Shown: one piece after another, positions 7,886 through 15,438 of the stretch
Position numbering within the stretch: position 1 is the first letter of the stretch
Layout: each line of letters opens with the position of its first letter
Origin: JAITMY01 sp031549685
GTDB taxonomy: Bacteria; Bacteroidota; Bacteroidia; Bacteroidales; UBA932
Length of the DNA stretch: 64,000 bases
Direction of reading: 5' to 3'
NCBI GenBank assembly: GCA_031549685.1
Contig: JAVBPG010000018.1
Coordinates: forward strand, 1-64,000
Notes under the pieces: model-generated
The model's input: the letters and a program-made list of their open reading frames with translations, nothing else
Database searches by the model: none
What the model was told of the DNA's origin: nothing
Translations under genes and position numbers: made by a program

Positions 7886-9223
7886 TTACTTACAGTTCCT
7901 CGCCCTCATTCTTTTCATCACCTCGGCCTTGCCGTAGCGCACCCAGTCGAGCAGGGGCACGTTGGCGGGACAGGTGTACAGGCAGCAGCCGCACTCAATG
8001 CAGTCGTACACGCGGTCGCCCTCCATGCTATCCCACAAGCTGTTTTTGGCTTGCCGCGTAAGCAGGTAGGGCTCCAGCCCCATGGGGCAGGCCTCTACGC
8101 ACTTGGCGCAGCGTATGCAGGCGCCCTCGGTACGGCGGTGCGATTCGCTTTCGTCGAACAGCAAGATGCCCGAGGTACCCTTGGTTACGGGCACCTCCAC
8201 CGAGGTGGTGGCCTTGCCCATCATGGGGCCGCCGAGCACAACTTTACCCGTATTTTCGGGCACTCCGCCGGCCAGCGCTATGAGCTTTTCAATGGGTGTT
8301 CCCACGCGCGCCACAAAGTTCTTGGGCTTGCTGATTTTTTTTCCGGTAACGGTAACCACGCGCTCCACGAGCGGCTTGTTCTTTTGCACCGCCTCGTACA
8401 CGGCAAAGGCCGTAGCCACGTTTTGCACCACAGCGCCGGTTTCAATGGGTAGGCCCAGCGAGGGCACCTCTTTACCTGTAATGGCCTTGATGAGCTGCTT
8501 TTCGCCGCCCTGCGGGTACTTTACCTTGAGGGGAACAACTTCGGTTCCGCTGAATTTTTTTGTCAGATTTTTGAGGTGGGCAATAGCATCGGGCTTGTTG
8601 TTCTCAATGCCGATGTAGGCCTTGCTCACGCCCAGCGCGCGCTTGAGCACCTCCACCCCCACCAGGATTTCCTCGCCCTTTTCGAGCATCAGGCGGTGGT
8701 CGGCGGTGAGGTAGGGCTCGCACTCCACGCCGTTGATGATAATGACCTCGGCCTTTTTACCTTCGGGAATGCTCAGCTTTACGTGCGTGGGAAAGGTTGC
8801 GCCGCCCATGCCCACAATGCCGCTCTCCTGAATTTTTTTGATAATTTCGGACTGCGACAGCGTAACTTCGCGCACAATATCCTTGCTGCGGTCAATGGTT
8901 TCAACCCACTCATCGCCCTCAACCTGTATGCTGATGCACGCCTTTTTTACGCCCGAAGCATCGCACGCCATGGGCTCCACGGCAAGCACCGTGCCCGATA
9001 CGCCGGAGTGCACGTTGGCCGACACAAAGCCCGCGCTTTGCGCCACCAGCTGGCCGACCTTTACCTTGTCGCCTTTGGCTACGGTGGGCGTGGCGGGTGC
9101 ACCTAAGTGCTGCGCTACGGGAATAATGGAGATGCCTTCGGGGGCAACGAACTCAAGGTTGGCGTTCACCGAAAGCTTGTAATCGGGTGGGTGAACTCCA
9201 CCGAGCGAAAATGTTTTGAGCAT
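7886..9223 (-). CDS. rnfC: Electron transport complex subunit RnfC
   Basis: A 445-aa peripheral subunit that binds NADH/FMN and two [4Fe-4S] clusters. Cluster ligands are Cys369, 372, 375 and 379, and Cys408, 411, 414 and 418. The N-terminal barrel-sandwich region and the GMGGATFPTHVK segment are as in the family. It is the first gene of the operon and has its own -7 box at 9279-9286. rnfB, which normally precedes rnfC, is not present upstream. Confidence 0.95.
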   Translation of the reverse strand: MLKTFSLGGVHPPDYKLSVNANLEFVAPEGISIIPVAQHLGAPATPTVAKGDKVKVGQLVAQSAGFVSANVHSGVSGTVLAVEPMACDASGVKKACISIQVEGDEWVETIDRSKDIVREVTLSQSEIIKKIQESGIVGMGGATFPTHVKLSIPEGKKAEVIIINGVECEPYLTADHRLMLEKGEEILVGVEVLKRALGVSKAYIGIENNKPDAIAHLKNLTKKFSGTEVVPLKVKYPQGGEKQLIKAITGKEVPSLGLPIETGAVVQNVATAFAVYEAVQKNKPLVERVVTVTGKKISKPKNFVARVGTPIEKLIALAGGVPENTGKVVLGGPMMGKATTSVEVPVTKGTSGILLFDESESHRRTEGACIRCAKCVEACPMGLEPYLLTRQAKNSLWDSMEGDRVYDCIECGCCLYTCPANVPLLDWVRYGKAEVMKRMRARNCK

Positions 9224-9278
9224 TTTGTATGGTGCAAAAAAGAAATTCTACTTTGCGTAAAAACGAAAACATAGGCTG

Positions 9279-9286
9279 CAAAGATA
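9279..9286 (-). promoter_or_regulatory. -7 box of the rnfC-D-G-E-A operon
   Basis: TATCTTTG on the minus strand (TAnnTTTG). It leaves a leader of about 50 bases before the rnfC ATG. No convincing -33 box is visible. Confidence 0.5.
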
Positions 9287-9366
9287 GCAATTTTTTGCAC
9301 CGGAATTACAGGCATGGAGCTGAATAGCAAGAATGCACTGGGGCAGAGAAGAGAGAGGTGCGTCCG

Positions 9367-9747
9367 TCAGCCGGAGTAGTTCTTGCCGGGCATGGAGATG
9401 AGAACAATAAATATACCGACCACCAGCATCCATAAGCCGCCGACTTCGAGGCTCCTCAGCAGCTGCTCGGTGCTTACCCCTTGAAGCAGCGGCAGGGCCG
9501 GTTGGGGCTGCTCACGTAGCCAGCCTATGCCGCTAACGATAGCAGCAGTAATACCTGCAGCTGCCATTGCCGCCCATAGTATGGACGCCAGCATTCCCCT
9601 TCGCTCCTTTTTCTTCAACCTTTCTTGTGCCGCAAGATGTACCTTGCACATGGTTTCCTGCTCAAAGCTATCGCCCGCGCCTGCTTGTGGCAGCGCGTTG
9701 AATAGCTCCTGCAGCTTATCAGCATTAGTATGTGATGAGGTTGTCAT
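9367..9747 (-). CDS. Probable membrane anti-sigma factor / sigma-operon partner
   Basis: A 126-aa protein I do not recognise by family. It has a polar cytoplasmic N-terminus (residues 1-45), a membrane helix at about 50-72, and a second at about 95-117. Its start follows the ECF sigma stop with one base between (TGA, C, ATG), so translation is almost certainly coupled. Membrane proteins of this size in this position usually restrain the sigma factor, so an anti-sigma role is inferred. It lacks an obvious ZAS zinc motif. Confidence 0.7.
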   Translation of the reverse strand: MTTSSHTNADKLQELFNALPQAGAGDSFEQETMCKVHLAAQERLKKKERRGMLASILWAAMAAAGITAAIVSGIGWLREQPQPALPLLQGVSTEQLLRSLEVGGLWMLVVGIFIVLISMPGKNYSG

Positions 9748-9748
9748 G

Positions 9749-10279
9749 TCAAATTTCTCCCATCAAATGTAGTAATTTTTTTCGAGCGCGATGCAGCCTT
9801 ACCTTGGCGTTGCTCTCGCTAAAGCCCGTAATAGCCGCTACCTCGGCCACGCTATGGTGGTTGAGGTAGTGCAGCACCACAACGGCGCGGTCTTCCTCGC
9901 TTAGCTGCGCTAACGCCTGCTCCAGCTTATTTAGCAACATCTCTTTACTGGCGGCATCTTTTGGCCCCTCGGCGTCATGCAAAGCCACCTGCTCGTTCAG
10001 TTCAACTGTCGCCGGCCGTTTTTTACGTACAAATGATAAGGCAGTATTGTACGTAATTTTAAACAACCAGGTTGACAGCTGCGAGTCTCCCTTGAACTTG
10101 TGCAAATTTTCAAAAGCCTTTACAAATACATCCTGCGCCAGCTCCTCGGCATCCTGCGGAGAGCGCACTATGCGCACGGCAAGCCCATATACCTTATCCT
10201 TATGCAGGCGCACTAAGTGGGCAAAAGCGCTCGTGTCGCCCTGCAGGGTTTGCTGTATGTATAGTCGCTCACGTTCCAT
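9749..10279 (-). CDS. ECF RNA polymerase sigma factor (RpoE-like)
   Basis: A 176-aa sigma-70 family protein. Region 2 carries DAEELAQDVFVKAFENLHKF and LSTWLFKITYN, and region 4 carries LSEEDRAVVVLHYLNH and GFSESNAKVRLHRARKKL. An in-frame ATG exists at 10339, but the predicted promoter (10290-10315) lies between the two starts, so the ATG at 10279 (MERERLYIQQTL) is chosen. It is co-transcribed with the downstream membrane protein. The promoter resembles an ECF-type site, which suggests autoregulation. Confidence 0.92.
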   Translation of the reverse strand: MERERLYIQQTLQGDTSAFAHLVRLHKDKVYGLAVRIVRSPQDAEELAQDVFVKAFENLHKFKGDSQLSTWLFKITYNTALSFVRKKRPATVELNEQVALHDAEGPKDAASKEMLLNKLEQALAQLSEEDRAVVVLHYLNHHSVAEVAAITGFSESNAKVRLHRARKKLLHLMGEI

Positions 10280-10289
10280 TCTACTGTTA

Positions 10290-10315
10290 GACGCAAAATT
10301 AGCGATTTGGTTACA
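10290..10315 (-). promoter_or_regulatory. Putative ECF-type autoregulatory promoter of the sigma gene
   Basis: On the minus strand TGTAACC is followed after exactly 15 bases by CGTC. The sigma ATG lies about 10 bases downstream. The same two boxes at the same spacing precede the divergent DUF6249 gene (10791-10816). The match between the two sites is the evidence; the assignment to this sigma factor is inference. Confidence 0.55.
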
Positions 10316-10367
10316 CTTGTTAGGATGTATAGGTTCCAAAAATAAATTACGCCAATGGCCATTGACT

Positions 10368-10402
10368 ACCCCTCGAAGGGTTTAAAACCCTTCGAGGGGT
10401 TT
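10368..10402. repeat. CCCCTCGAAGGG palindrome
   Basis: ACCCCTCGAAGGGTTT is mirrored by AAAACCCTTCGAGGGGT and followed by a T-run. No gene ends just upstream on the plus strand, so it is more likely a repeat than a dedicated terminator. A related larger copy is at 27583-27633. Confidence 0.6.
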
Positions 10403-10466
10403 TTGCAAGGCTTATTTTAGCCATATAAAAAAGAAGCTGTTTTGAATTTTAGAAAAAGACTTTCTA

Positions 10467-10698
10467 CTCCCGCAGGGAGTATATTTTATTAACCGTGGGT
10501 GTCGCTTGTCCGCTGGCGAAGCAGGCGGGCGAAGCCAACCCACGGTACATGCGCAACGCACTACATGGCGCGCGGAGCAAGCGTTTCACAAGAGCCAAAC
10601 TGCTGCTCCGCGCGCAATATGCTGGTGCCGCCATGCCGTCCGTAGGTTCTGCTTCGCACCACCTACGGTTAATAAAGCTTAGCCCCGCCAAGGCGGGG
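10467..10698. repeat. Five-hairpin compound element, copy 1
   Basis: Five consecutive inverted repeats are visible: CTCCCGCAGGGAG; CCGTGGGT...ACCCACGG; GCGCGCGGAGCA...TGCTCCGCGCGC; CCGTAGGT...ACCTACGG; and CCCCGCCAAGGCGGGG. The order and spacing match the copy at 41101-41310 although several arms differ. It fills most of the 580-base gap between the sigma gene and the DUF6249 gene. ORFs over it are by-products of the palindromes. Confidence 0.75.
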
Positions 10699-10790
10699 CA
10701 TCAAACTGTAGATGTAAATAGTTTTTGATTTAGGGAGCTATACAAATTCAAAACACCTTCAAAATAATTCTGAGAAAAGATGAACAACTT

Positions 10791-10816
10791 TGTAACCTTT
10801 TTTCAGAACGCGCGTC
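10791..10816 (+). promoter_or_regulatory. Putative ECF-type promoter of the DUF6249 gene
   Basis: TGTAACC at 10791-10797, a 15-base spacer, then CGTC at 10813-10816. Motifs and spacing are identical to those upstream of the ECF sigma gene. The DUF6249 ATG follows 45 bases later. Confidence 0.55.
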
Positions 10817-10861
10817 AAAAGAGCGAGAGTAAAAAGTATAAACCTTTATAAAATTACAGCC

Positions 10862-11308
10862 ATGCTACAAGACTCCGTGCTACAAGACACATTGAATCAT
10901 GCCGTAACAGCAGCTATGGAAACCGTTGACCCCATAATTATAAGGGAGCCATCAAATCTTTTGGAGATTTTGCAAAGTGTGGTTTTACCTATTTCCATTG
11001 TTGCCATTATATTCGGTGCCTGTTTTGGAATTTTGTTTCTGTTTTTGCGCAGCTGGCATAAGCAGCGTATGCTTATGATTGAAAAAGGGACGATTGAAAA
11101 GGTAAAAGGCCTTCCCGATCCCCAGAAAAATGTAAGAATATGCCTAATGATATTGGGAGCGGCATTGGGGGCTACTATTGGGTTAGCATTCCCCCATCAT
11201 CTACTTGGTCTTGCTATATTTTCAATCACTATCGGATTTACGGCAATCGGCTACCTTGTGTACTACTACATTTTTGTGTGGAAAGCGGGGAAAAAAAAGG
11301 AAGAGTAA
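10862..11308 (+). CDS. DUF6249 family membrane protein
   Basis: A 148-aa membrane protein. A helix at about residues 42-65 is followed by the family's hallmark charged stretch, seen here as SWHKQRMLMIEKGTIEK, then two further hydrophobic segments (about 95-140) and a Lys/Glu tail. The function of DUF6249 is unknown; its genes commonly sit beside ECF sigma operons. Here it is transcribed divergently from such an operon and shares a promoter type with it, so it is the best candidate target of that sigma factor. Confidence 0.8.
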   Translation: MLQDSVLQDTLNHAVTAAMETVDPIIIREPSNLLEILQSVVLPISIVAIIFGACFGILFLFLRSWHKQRMLMIEKGTIEKVKGLPDPQKNVRICLMILGAALGATIGLAFPHHLLGLAIFSITIGFTAIGYLVYYYIFVWKAGKKKEE

Positions 11309-11315
11309 GTTAGTT

Positions 11316-11380
11316 TGTCATTGCGGGCTTGACCCGCAATCTCCCTATTTAGGAGATCCCGAATCAAGTTCGGGATGACA
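11316..11380. repeat. GTCATTGC/GGGATGAC compound palindrome copy
   Basis: Left hairpin TGTCATTGCGGGCTTGACCC plus GCAATCTCC, and right hairpin GGAGATCCCGAATCAAGTTC plus GGGATGACA. It fills the gap between the convergent DUF6249 and RluA genes and could act as a bidirectional stop for transcription. Confidence 0.8.
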
Positions 11381-11384
11381 CGCT

Positions 11385-12056
11385 TTACGTAAACACCTCC
11401 CAAAGATCTCCACTTGGGTACGGTGCCATAATCTCAATTTTTTCTTTACTTACAGGGTGGGTAAACTCTGCGCTGCGGGCGTGTAGCGATATGCCGCCGT
11501 TGGGGTTGGAGCGGGCAAATCCGTACTTCAGGTCGCCCTTAATGGGGCAGCCTATTTTGCTCAGCTGGCAGCGGATTTGGTGGTGCCGGCCGGTGAGCAA
11601 CTCCACCTCCAATAAAAAGTAGGTGTTGCTGCTGCCAATCAGCCTGTAGCGCAGGCGCGACTCCTTGGCGTTGGGCACGGGCTTAATGTGGGCGTACGAT
11701 TTGTTCTGCTTTTCGTTGCGCACTAAGTAGTGCGTTAGCAGCTCTTCATCTTTGGGAGGTTTGTTTTTTACAATAGCATGGTAGGTTTTGTGGACCTCTC
11801 CTTGTTTGAACATCTCGTTGAGGCGGGTAAGCGCTTTGCTTGTTTTGGCAAAAATAACCACGCCGCTCACAGGCCTGTCCAAGCGGTGGGGTACGCCTAA
11901 AAAAACGTTGAAGGGCTTGCTGTCGCGCTCCTTGATGAGCTGCTTTACGCTCTCCTCCAGCGACTCGTTGCAGTCCTTATCCACCTGCACCAGCTCGCCC
12001 GCCCGCTTGTTGACGGCGATGATGTGGTTGTCTTCGTATAAAATTTCGGGGCTCAC
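11385..12056 (-). CDS. RluA family 23S rRNA / tRNA pseudouridine synthase
   Basis: A 223-aa single-domain pseudouridine synthase without an S4 domain. The catalytic motif is HRLDRPVSGVVIFAKTSKAL, with the Asp of HRLD as nucleophile; TGRHHQIRCQL and IKGDLKYG are the other conserved blocks. The usual motif is HRLDxxTSG; here Val replaces Thr. Which rRNA or tRNA uridine is modified cannot be told from sequence. It is divergent from pfkA and has a -7 box at 12103-12110. Confidence 0.9.
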   Translation of the reverse strand: MSPEILYEDNHIIAVNKRAGELVQVDKDCNESLEESVKQLIKERDSKPFNVFLGVPHRLDRPVSGVVIFAKTSKALTRLNEMFKQGEVHKTYHAIVKNKPPKDEELLTHYLVRNEKQNKSYAHIKPVPNAKESRLRYRLIGSSNTYFLLEVELLTGRHHQIRCQLSKIGCPIKGDLKYGFARSNPNGGISLHARSAEFTHPVSKEKIEIMAPYPSGDLWEVFT

Positions 12057-12102
12057 AAGATGATAAATAGCAGGGTGTTTTCAACAAAAAAGTACAGCGT
12101 GG

Positions 12103-12110
12103 CAAAGGTA
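12103..12110 (-). promoter_or_regulatory. -7 box of the RluA-type gene
   Basis: TACCTTTG on the minus strand, 47 bases before the ATG. Confidence 0.45.
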
Positions 12111-12182
12111 CAAAATTATTTAGGAGTTCAACCTTGCCCATCGCCTCCGGGCTATATGCTGCTGCCAATTTTCAATTCCCCA

Positions 12183-12190
12183 TACTTTTG
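12183..12190 (+). promoter_or_regulatory. -7 box of pfkA
   Basis: TACTTTTG fits TAnnTTTG and leaves a leader of roughly 15 bases before the ATG at 12212. It also argues against the upstream in-frame TTG at 12134. Confidence 0.5.
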
Positions 12191-12211
12191 TATCTTTACA
12201 TCCTATTTTTG

Positions 12212-13315
12212 ATGAAAAAGATGAAAAAGAAAAAAGTTTTGATTGCCACCAGCGGCGGCGATTGCCCGGGGCTTAACGCTGTTCTCCGCTCGTTTGTAAA
12301 GCGTGCTGCCATGGAGGGCAACTGGGAGGTGTGGGGCAGCATGCGCTCGTTTAACGGCCTGCTTGGCCAGCCGCAGGACTTGCGCTTGCTCGACACCAAG
12401 GCCGTTTCGGGCATTCACGAAAAAGGAGGAACCATCATTGGCACTACCAAGCGCGGCGGCCCGTTCAACTGGCCGGTAAAGCAGGAGGACGGCAGCTACA
12501 CCTACATCGACCGCTCGGACGAAATGATTCGCATGTGCCGCGAAATAGGCTTTAACGCCGTGGTTAACATTGGCGGCGACGGCTCGCAGGCCATGTCGCA
12601 GCGCCTGTTCGAAAAGGGGCTGCCGATGATCGGCGTACCCAAAACCATTGACAACGACCTTAGCGCCACCGATGTAACCTTTGGCTTCCAGTCCGCCGTG
12701 GATGTGGCCACCGAGGCGGTTGACCGCTTGGTGAGCACGGCCGAAAGCCACAACCGCATTCTGGTGCTCGAGGTAATGGGTAAAATGTCGGGCTGGATTG
12801 CGCTGCATGCGGCGGTGGCCGGCGGCGCCGAGATTTGCCTGATTCCCGAAATTCCCTACGATATGCAAAAAATCAAGCATTTTTTGGAGGCCCGCTTCGA
12901 GGGTGGAAAAAAATTTGCCGTGGTGGCCGTGGCCGAAGGCGCCATGCCCAAGGGCGGCGCAGCCTTGGGAACCAAAATCAGCGAGCTGAGCAGCATGCGC
13001 CTCGAGGGCGCTGCGCAGCGCTTTGCGGCCGAGCTGCAGGCCCTTGATTTGGAGCCCGGCATTCGCGTTACCATACTTGGTCACGTGCAGCGCGGCGGCA
13101 CGCCCGTCCCCTACGACCGCGTGCTGGCCTCGCAGTACGGCGTAAAGGCCTTTGAGCTGGTGCTCGAGGGCAAGTTCGGGCACATGGTATCGTACCGCTC
13201 GCCCGATGTAATATCGGTGCCCATTGCCGACGCCGTGGGCAAGCCCAAGTTCGTTGACCCCAACAGCTACCTGGTGCACACGGCCAAGAGCATTAATATT
13301 TGCTTTGGAGACTAA
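12212..13315 (+). CDS. pfkA: 6-phosphofructokinase
   Basis: A 367-aa PFK that phosphorylates fructose 6-phosphate in glycolysis. Key blocks: SGGDCPGLNAVLRSF at the N-terminus, GGDGS at 121-125, PKTIDND at 143-149 with the catalytic Asp, and GHVQRGGTP near the C-terminus. Gly124 in GGDGS is the ATP-type residue (PPi enzymes usually have Asp), while Lys144 in PKTIDND is usual in the PPi-type or mixed-substrate clade. I call it ATP-dependent with reserve. The ATG at 12212 is preferred because the predicted promoter is at 12183-12190; 12221 is also possible. Confidence 0.93.
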   Translation: MKKMKKKKVLIATSGGDCPGLNAVLRSFVKRAAMEGNWEVWGSMRSFNGLLGQPQDLRLLDTKAVSGIHEKGGTIIGTTKRGGPFNWPVKQEDGSYTYIDRSDEMIRMCREIGFNAVVNIGGDGSQAMSQRLFEKGLPMIGVPKTIDNDLSATDVTFGFQSAVDVATEAVDRLVSTAESHNRILVLEVMGKMSGWIALHAAVAGGAEICLIPEIPYDMQKIKHFLEARFEGGKKFAVVAVAEGAMPKGGAALGTKISELSSMRLEGAAQRFAAELQALDLEPGIRVTILGHVQRGGTPVPYDRVLASQYGVKAFELVLEGKFGHMVSYRSPDVISVPIADAVGKPKFVDPNSYLVHTAKSINICFGD

Positions 13316-13317
13316 AA

Positions 13318-13392
13318 TTTAATGGAGAATTGAGAATTGAAAATTGAGAATGAAAATACATTTTTAGTTTTTAATTCTCAATTTTTAATTTT
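13318..13392. repeat. Degenerate AATTGAGAATTGAAAATT intergenic repeat
   Basis: Tandem variants of the words GAGAATTGAGAATTGAAAATT are followed by a near mirror image (TTTTTAATTCTCAATTTTTAA). This AT-rich word family recurs in many intergenic spaces of the window (for example 35725-35800, 49950-50025, 58402-58442). It has no coding potential. Confidence 0.6.
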
Positions 13393-13397
13393 TCCTT

Positions 13398-14465
13398 GTG
13401 CTGAGCTACATTCTACAACGATTTTTTTACAGCTTACTCACGCTTTTTGGCGTGGTAACGCTCATATTTTTCCTGTTCAGCGCGGGCATGGGCGACCCTA
13501 CGCAAATGAAGCTGGGGCAGCGCAGCAATCGGGAGGCTGCCGAGCGCGTTCGTCGCGACCTGGGCTTGGATAGGCCCCTCGGCACACGCTACCTAGCCTA
13601 CCTCAACGATTTATCCCCGCTATCCCTTCACTCGCAAAATTCCGAAAGCGCCTTTTTTTACGACAAAAAAAAGTATGGCGGCACAAGCATCGACTTAGGT
13701 TCGGCTACGCTGGCGCTAAAAATGCCCTACCTGCGCCGTTCGTACCAAAGCGATAGCAAGGTCGCAGGGCTGATTGCCGCAACCTTCCCCAATACGCTGG
13801 TGCTGGCCCTTGCGGCCATCATCATTGCGAGCCTCATCGGGATTTTCTTTGGAGCCCTTGCCGCCATTTACAAGGATACGTGGATAGACCGCGGCCTGCT
13901 TACGCTTTCCACGCTGGGCATGTCCACGCCATCGTTCTTTGCGGCGCTGCTCATGGGCTGGATTTTTGCCTTCCTCCTGGCCGACTACACGCAGCTTAAC
14001 CTTACGGGAAACCTTTGGGAAATGGACGATTTCGGCGAGGGCGTTCACCTGCAGCTGAAGAATTTAATACTACCTGCCGTCACGCTGGGCCTGCGTCCGC
14101 TGTCGGTTATAGTGCAGCTCACGCGCAGCGCGCTGCTCGATGTGCTGTCGCAGGACTACATTCGCACGGCGCGCGCCAAGGGGCTGAGCTTTGCGCAAAC
14201 GCTCCGCCGGCACGCCCTGCGCAACGCGCTCAACCCGGTGGTTACGGCCATCTCGGGCTGGTTTGCCTCCATGCTTGCAGGCGTTATTTTTGTGGAGTAT
14301 ATATTTGGTTATAAAGGCATTGGATATTTGATGGTAAGCAGCCTCAACAGCCTCGACATGCCGGTGGTAATGGGCTGCGTAATGCTTATTGCCGTGGCGT
14401 TTGTGGTGGTAAATTTGCTGGCCGACCTGATGTACGCGCTGCTGGATCCGAGGGTAAAGTACTAA
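13398..14465 (+). CDS. ABC transporter permease, DppB/OppB-like
   Basis: A 355-aa permease starting at a GTG (MLSYILQRFFYSLLTLFGVV). It has a first helix, a large extracytoplasmic loop (about residues 35-125), and five further helices. The binding-protein-dependent transport signature is visible near QDYIRTARAKGLSFAQTLRRHALRNAL, the EAA loop that contacts the ATPase. The family imports peptides or nickel. No partner permease, ATPase or binding protein is adjacent, so its partners must lie elsewhere; substrate unknown. Confidence 0.88.
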   Translation: MLSYILQRFFYSLLTLFGVVTLIFFLFSAGMGDPTQMKLGQRSNREAAERVRRDLGLDRPLGTRYLAYLNDLSPLSLHSQNSESAFFYDKKKYGGTSIDLGSATLALKMPYLRRSYQSDSKVAGLIAATFPNTLVLALAAIIIASLIGIFFGALAAIYKDTWIDRGLLTLSTLGMSTPSFFAALLMGWIFAFLLADYTQLNLTGNLWEMDDFGEGVHLQLKNLILPAVTLGLRPLSVIVQLTRSALLDVLSQDYIRTARAKGLSFAQTLRRHALRNALNPVVTAISGWFASMLAGVIFVEYIFGYKGIGYLMVSSLNSLDMPVVMGCVMLIAVAFVVVNLLADLMYALLDPRVKY

Positions 14466-14558
14466 AGAATTCAAGAATCAAAATTTGCGCTGGGCGTTGT
14501 TACCCTGAGTCCCGCCAAGCCGGGAGGTGCGGCAAAAGTTTTACTGTTGATAAATTTG

Positions 14559-14567
14559 CTAACTTTG
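14559..14567 (+). promoter_or_regulatory. -7 box of tpiA
   Basis: TAACTTTGC matches TAnnTTTG. The leader to the ATG at 14599 is about 25 bases. The -33 box is weak. Confidence 0.55.
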
Positions 14568-14598
14568 CACCTTCAAAAAAACTATAAGGATAAAAATC

Positions 14599-15348
14599 AT
14601 GAGAAAAAAAATTGTTGCGGGTAACTGGAAAATGAACACCACCTTTGCCGAGGGTGAAGCGCTGGTAAAGGCTGTGATTGCCAAAAAGGACGAAGTAAAG
14701 AGCGAGGTAACCCTGGTGGTTGCGCCTCCTTTCACGCACCTCAACTGCTTGGCCGAGGATTTGGAAAAGGCCGGCATCGGTCTTTCTGCTCAAAATTGTG
14801 CTGACCAGGAGTCGGGCGCGTACACCGGCGAAGTTTCGGCAAAAATGCTGAACTCCGTGGGTGTAAAATATTGCATACTGGGGCACTCGGAGCGTCGCGA
14901 GTACTACGGTGAAACCAACGCTACGCTGGAAAAAAAGTTGGCTTTGACGTTGAAGTACGCCATGACTCCTATTTTTTGCGTAGGCGAAAAGTTGGATGAG
15001 CGTGAAGCAAATCGCCATTTTGATGTGGTAAAATCACAGTTGGAAGTTGTTTGCAAGCTGAGCGCCGAGGATTTTGCCAAGGTGGTTATAGCGTACGAAC
15101 CTGTGTGGGCTATTGGCACGGGCAAAACCGCTACTTCTGCTCAAGCGCAAGAAATTCACGCTTTCATTCGTAAAACCTTGTCGGCAAAATTCGGCGCGGC
15201 GGCGGAGCAAACGCCCATTCTATACGGCGGCAGCTGCAAGCCCTCAAACGCGGCCGAAATTTTCGCCCAGCCCGATGTTGACGGCGGCCTCATTGGCGGT
15301 GCAGCCTTGGTAGCCGATGACTTTATTGCTATTGCAAAGGCGTTTTAG
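14599..15348 (+). CDS. tpiA: Triose-phosphate isomerase
   Basis: A 249-aa TIM barrel that interconverts dihydroxyacetone phosphate and glyceraldehyde 3-phosphate. The active-site residues are visible: the Lys in AGNWKMNTT, the His in LGHSERREYYGE and the Glu in VIAYEPVWAIGTGKTA, plus the phosphate-binding block ILYGGSCKPSNA. Full length for the family. It has its own promoter and a strong terminator downstream. Confidence 0.97.
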   Translation: MRKKIVAGNWKMNTTFAEGEALVKAVIAKKDEVKSEVTLVVAPPFTHLNCLAEDLEKAGIGLSAQNCADQESGAYTGEVSAKMLNSVGVKYCILGHSERREYYGETNATLEKKLALTLKYAMTPIFCVGEKLDEREANRHFDVVKSQLEVVCKLSAEDFAKVVIAYEPVWAIGTGKTATSAQAQEIHAFIRKTLSAKFGAAAEQTPILYGGSCKPSNAAEIFAQPDVDGGLIGGAALVADDFIAIAKAF

Positions 15349-15385
15349 TATTGACCATTTGGGTATTTACCATTGGCTATTAAAG

Positions 15386-15422
15386 AAAAATCGCAGGCTC
15401 AAACCCGAGCCTGCGATTTTTT
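15386..15422. terminator. Bidirectional terminator between tpiA and ppa
   Basis: AAAAATCGCAGGCTC, loop AAACCC, GAGCCTGCGATTTTTT. A perfect 12-bp stem is flanked by an A-run and a T-run, so it serves the convergent genes on both strands. Confidence 0.9.
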
Positions 15423-15438
15423 CATTCCTACACCATTC

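Noticed and set aside
10280..10339. Upstream ATG for the ECF sigma factor
   Set aside because: The predicted promoter lies between this ATG and the next one, and the added residues have no similarity to sigma factors.
10464..10728. Short ORFs on both strands over the five-hairpin element
   Set aside because: They exist because palindromic arms keep both strands open. Similar ORFs over the copy at 41.1 kb are not conserved in sequence.
12203..13279. Long minus-strand ORF (358 codons) opposite pfkA
   Set aside because: It is the complement of a clear phosphofructokinase gene. Its translation is His/Ala/Gly-rich without domains, as is usual for antisense frames of GC-rich genes.
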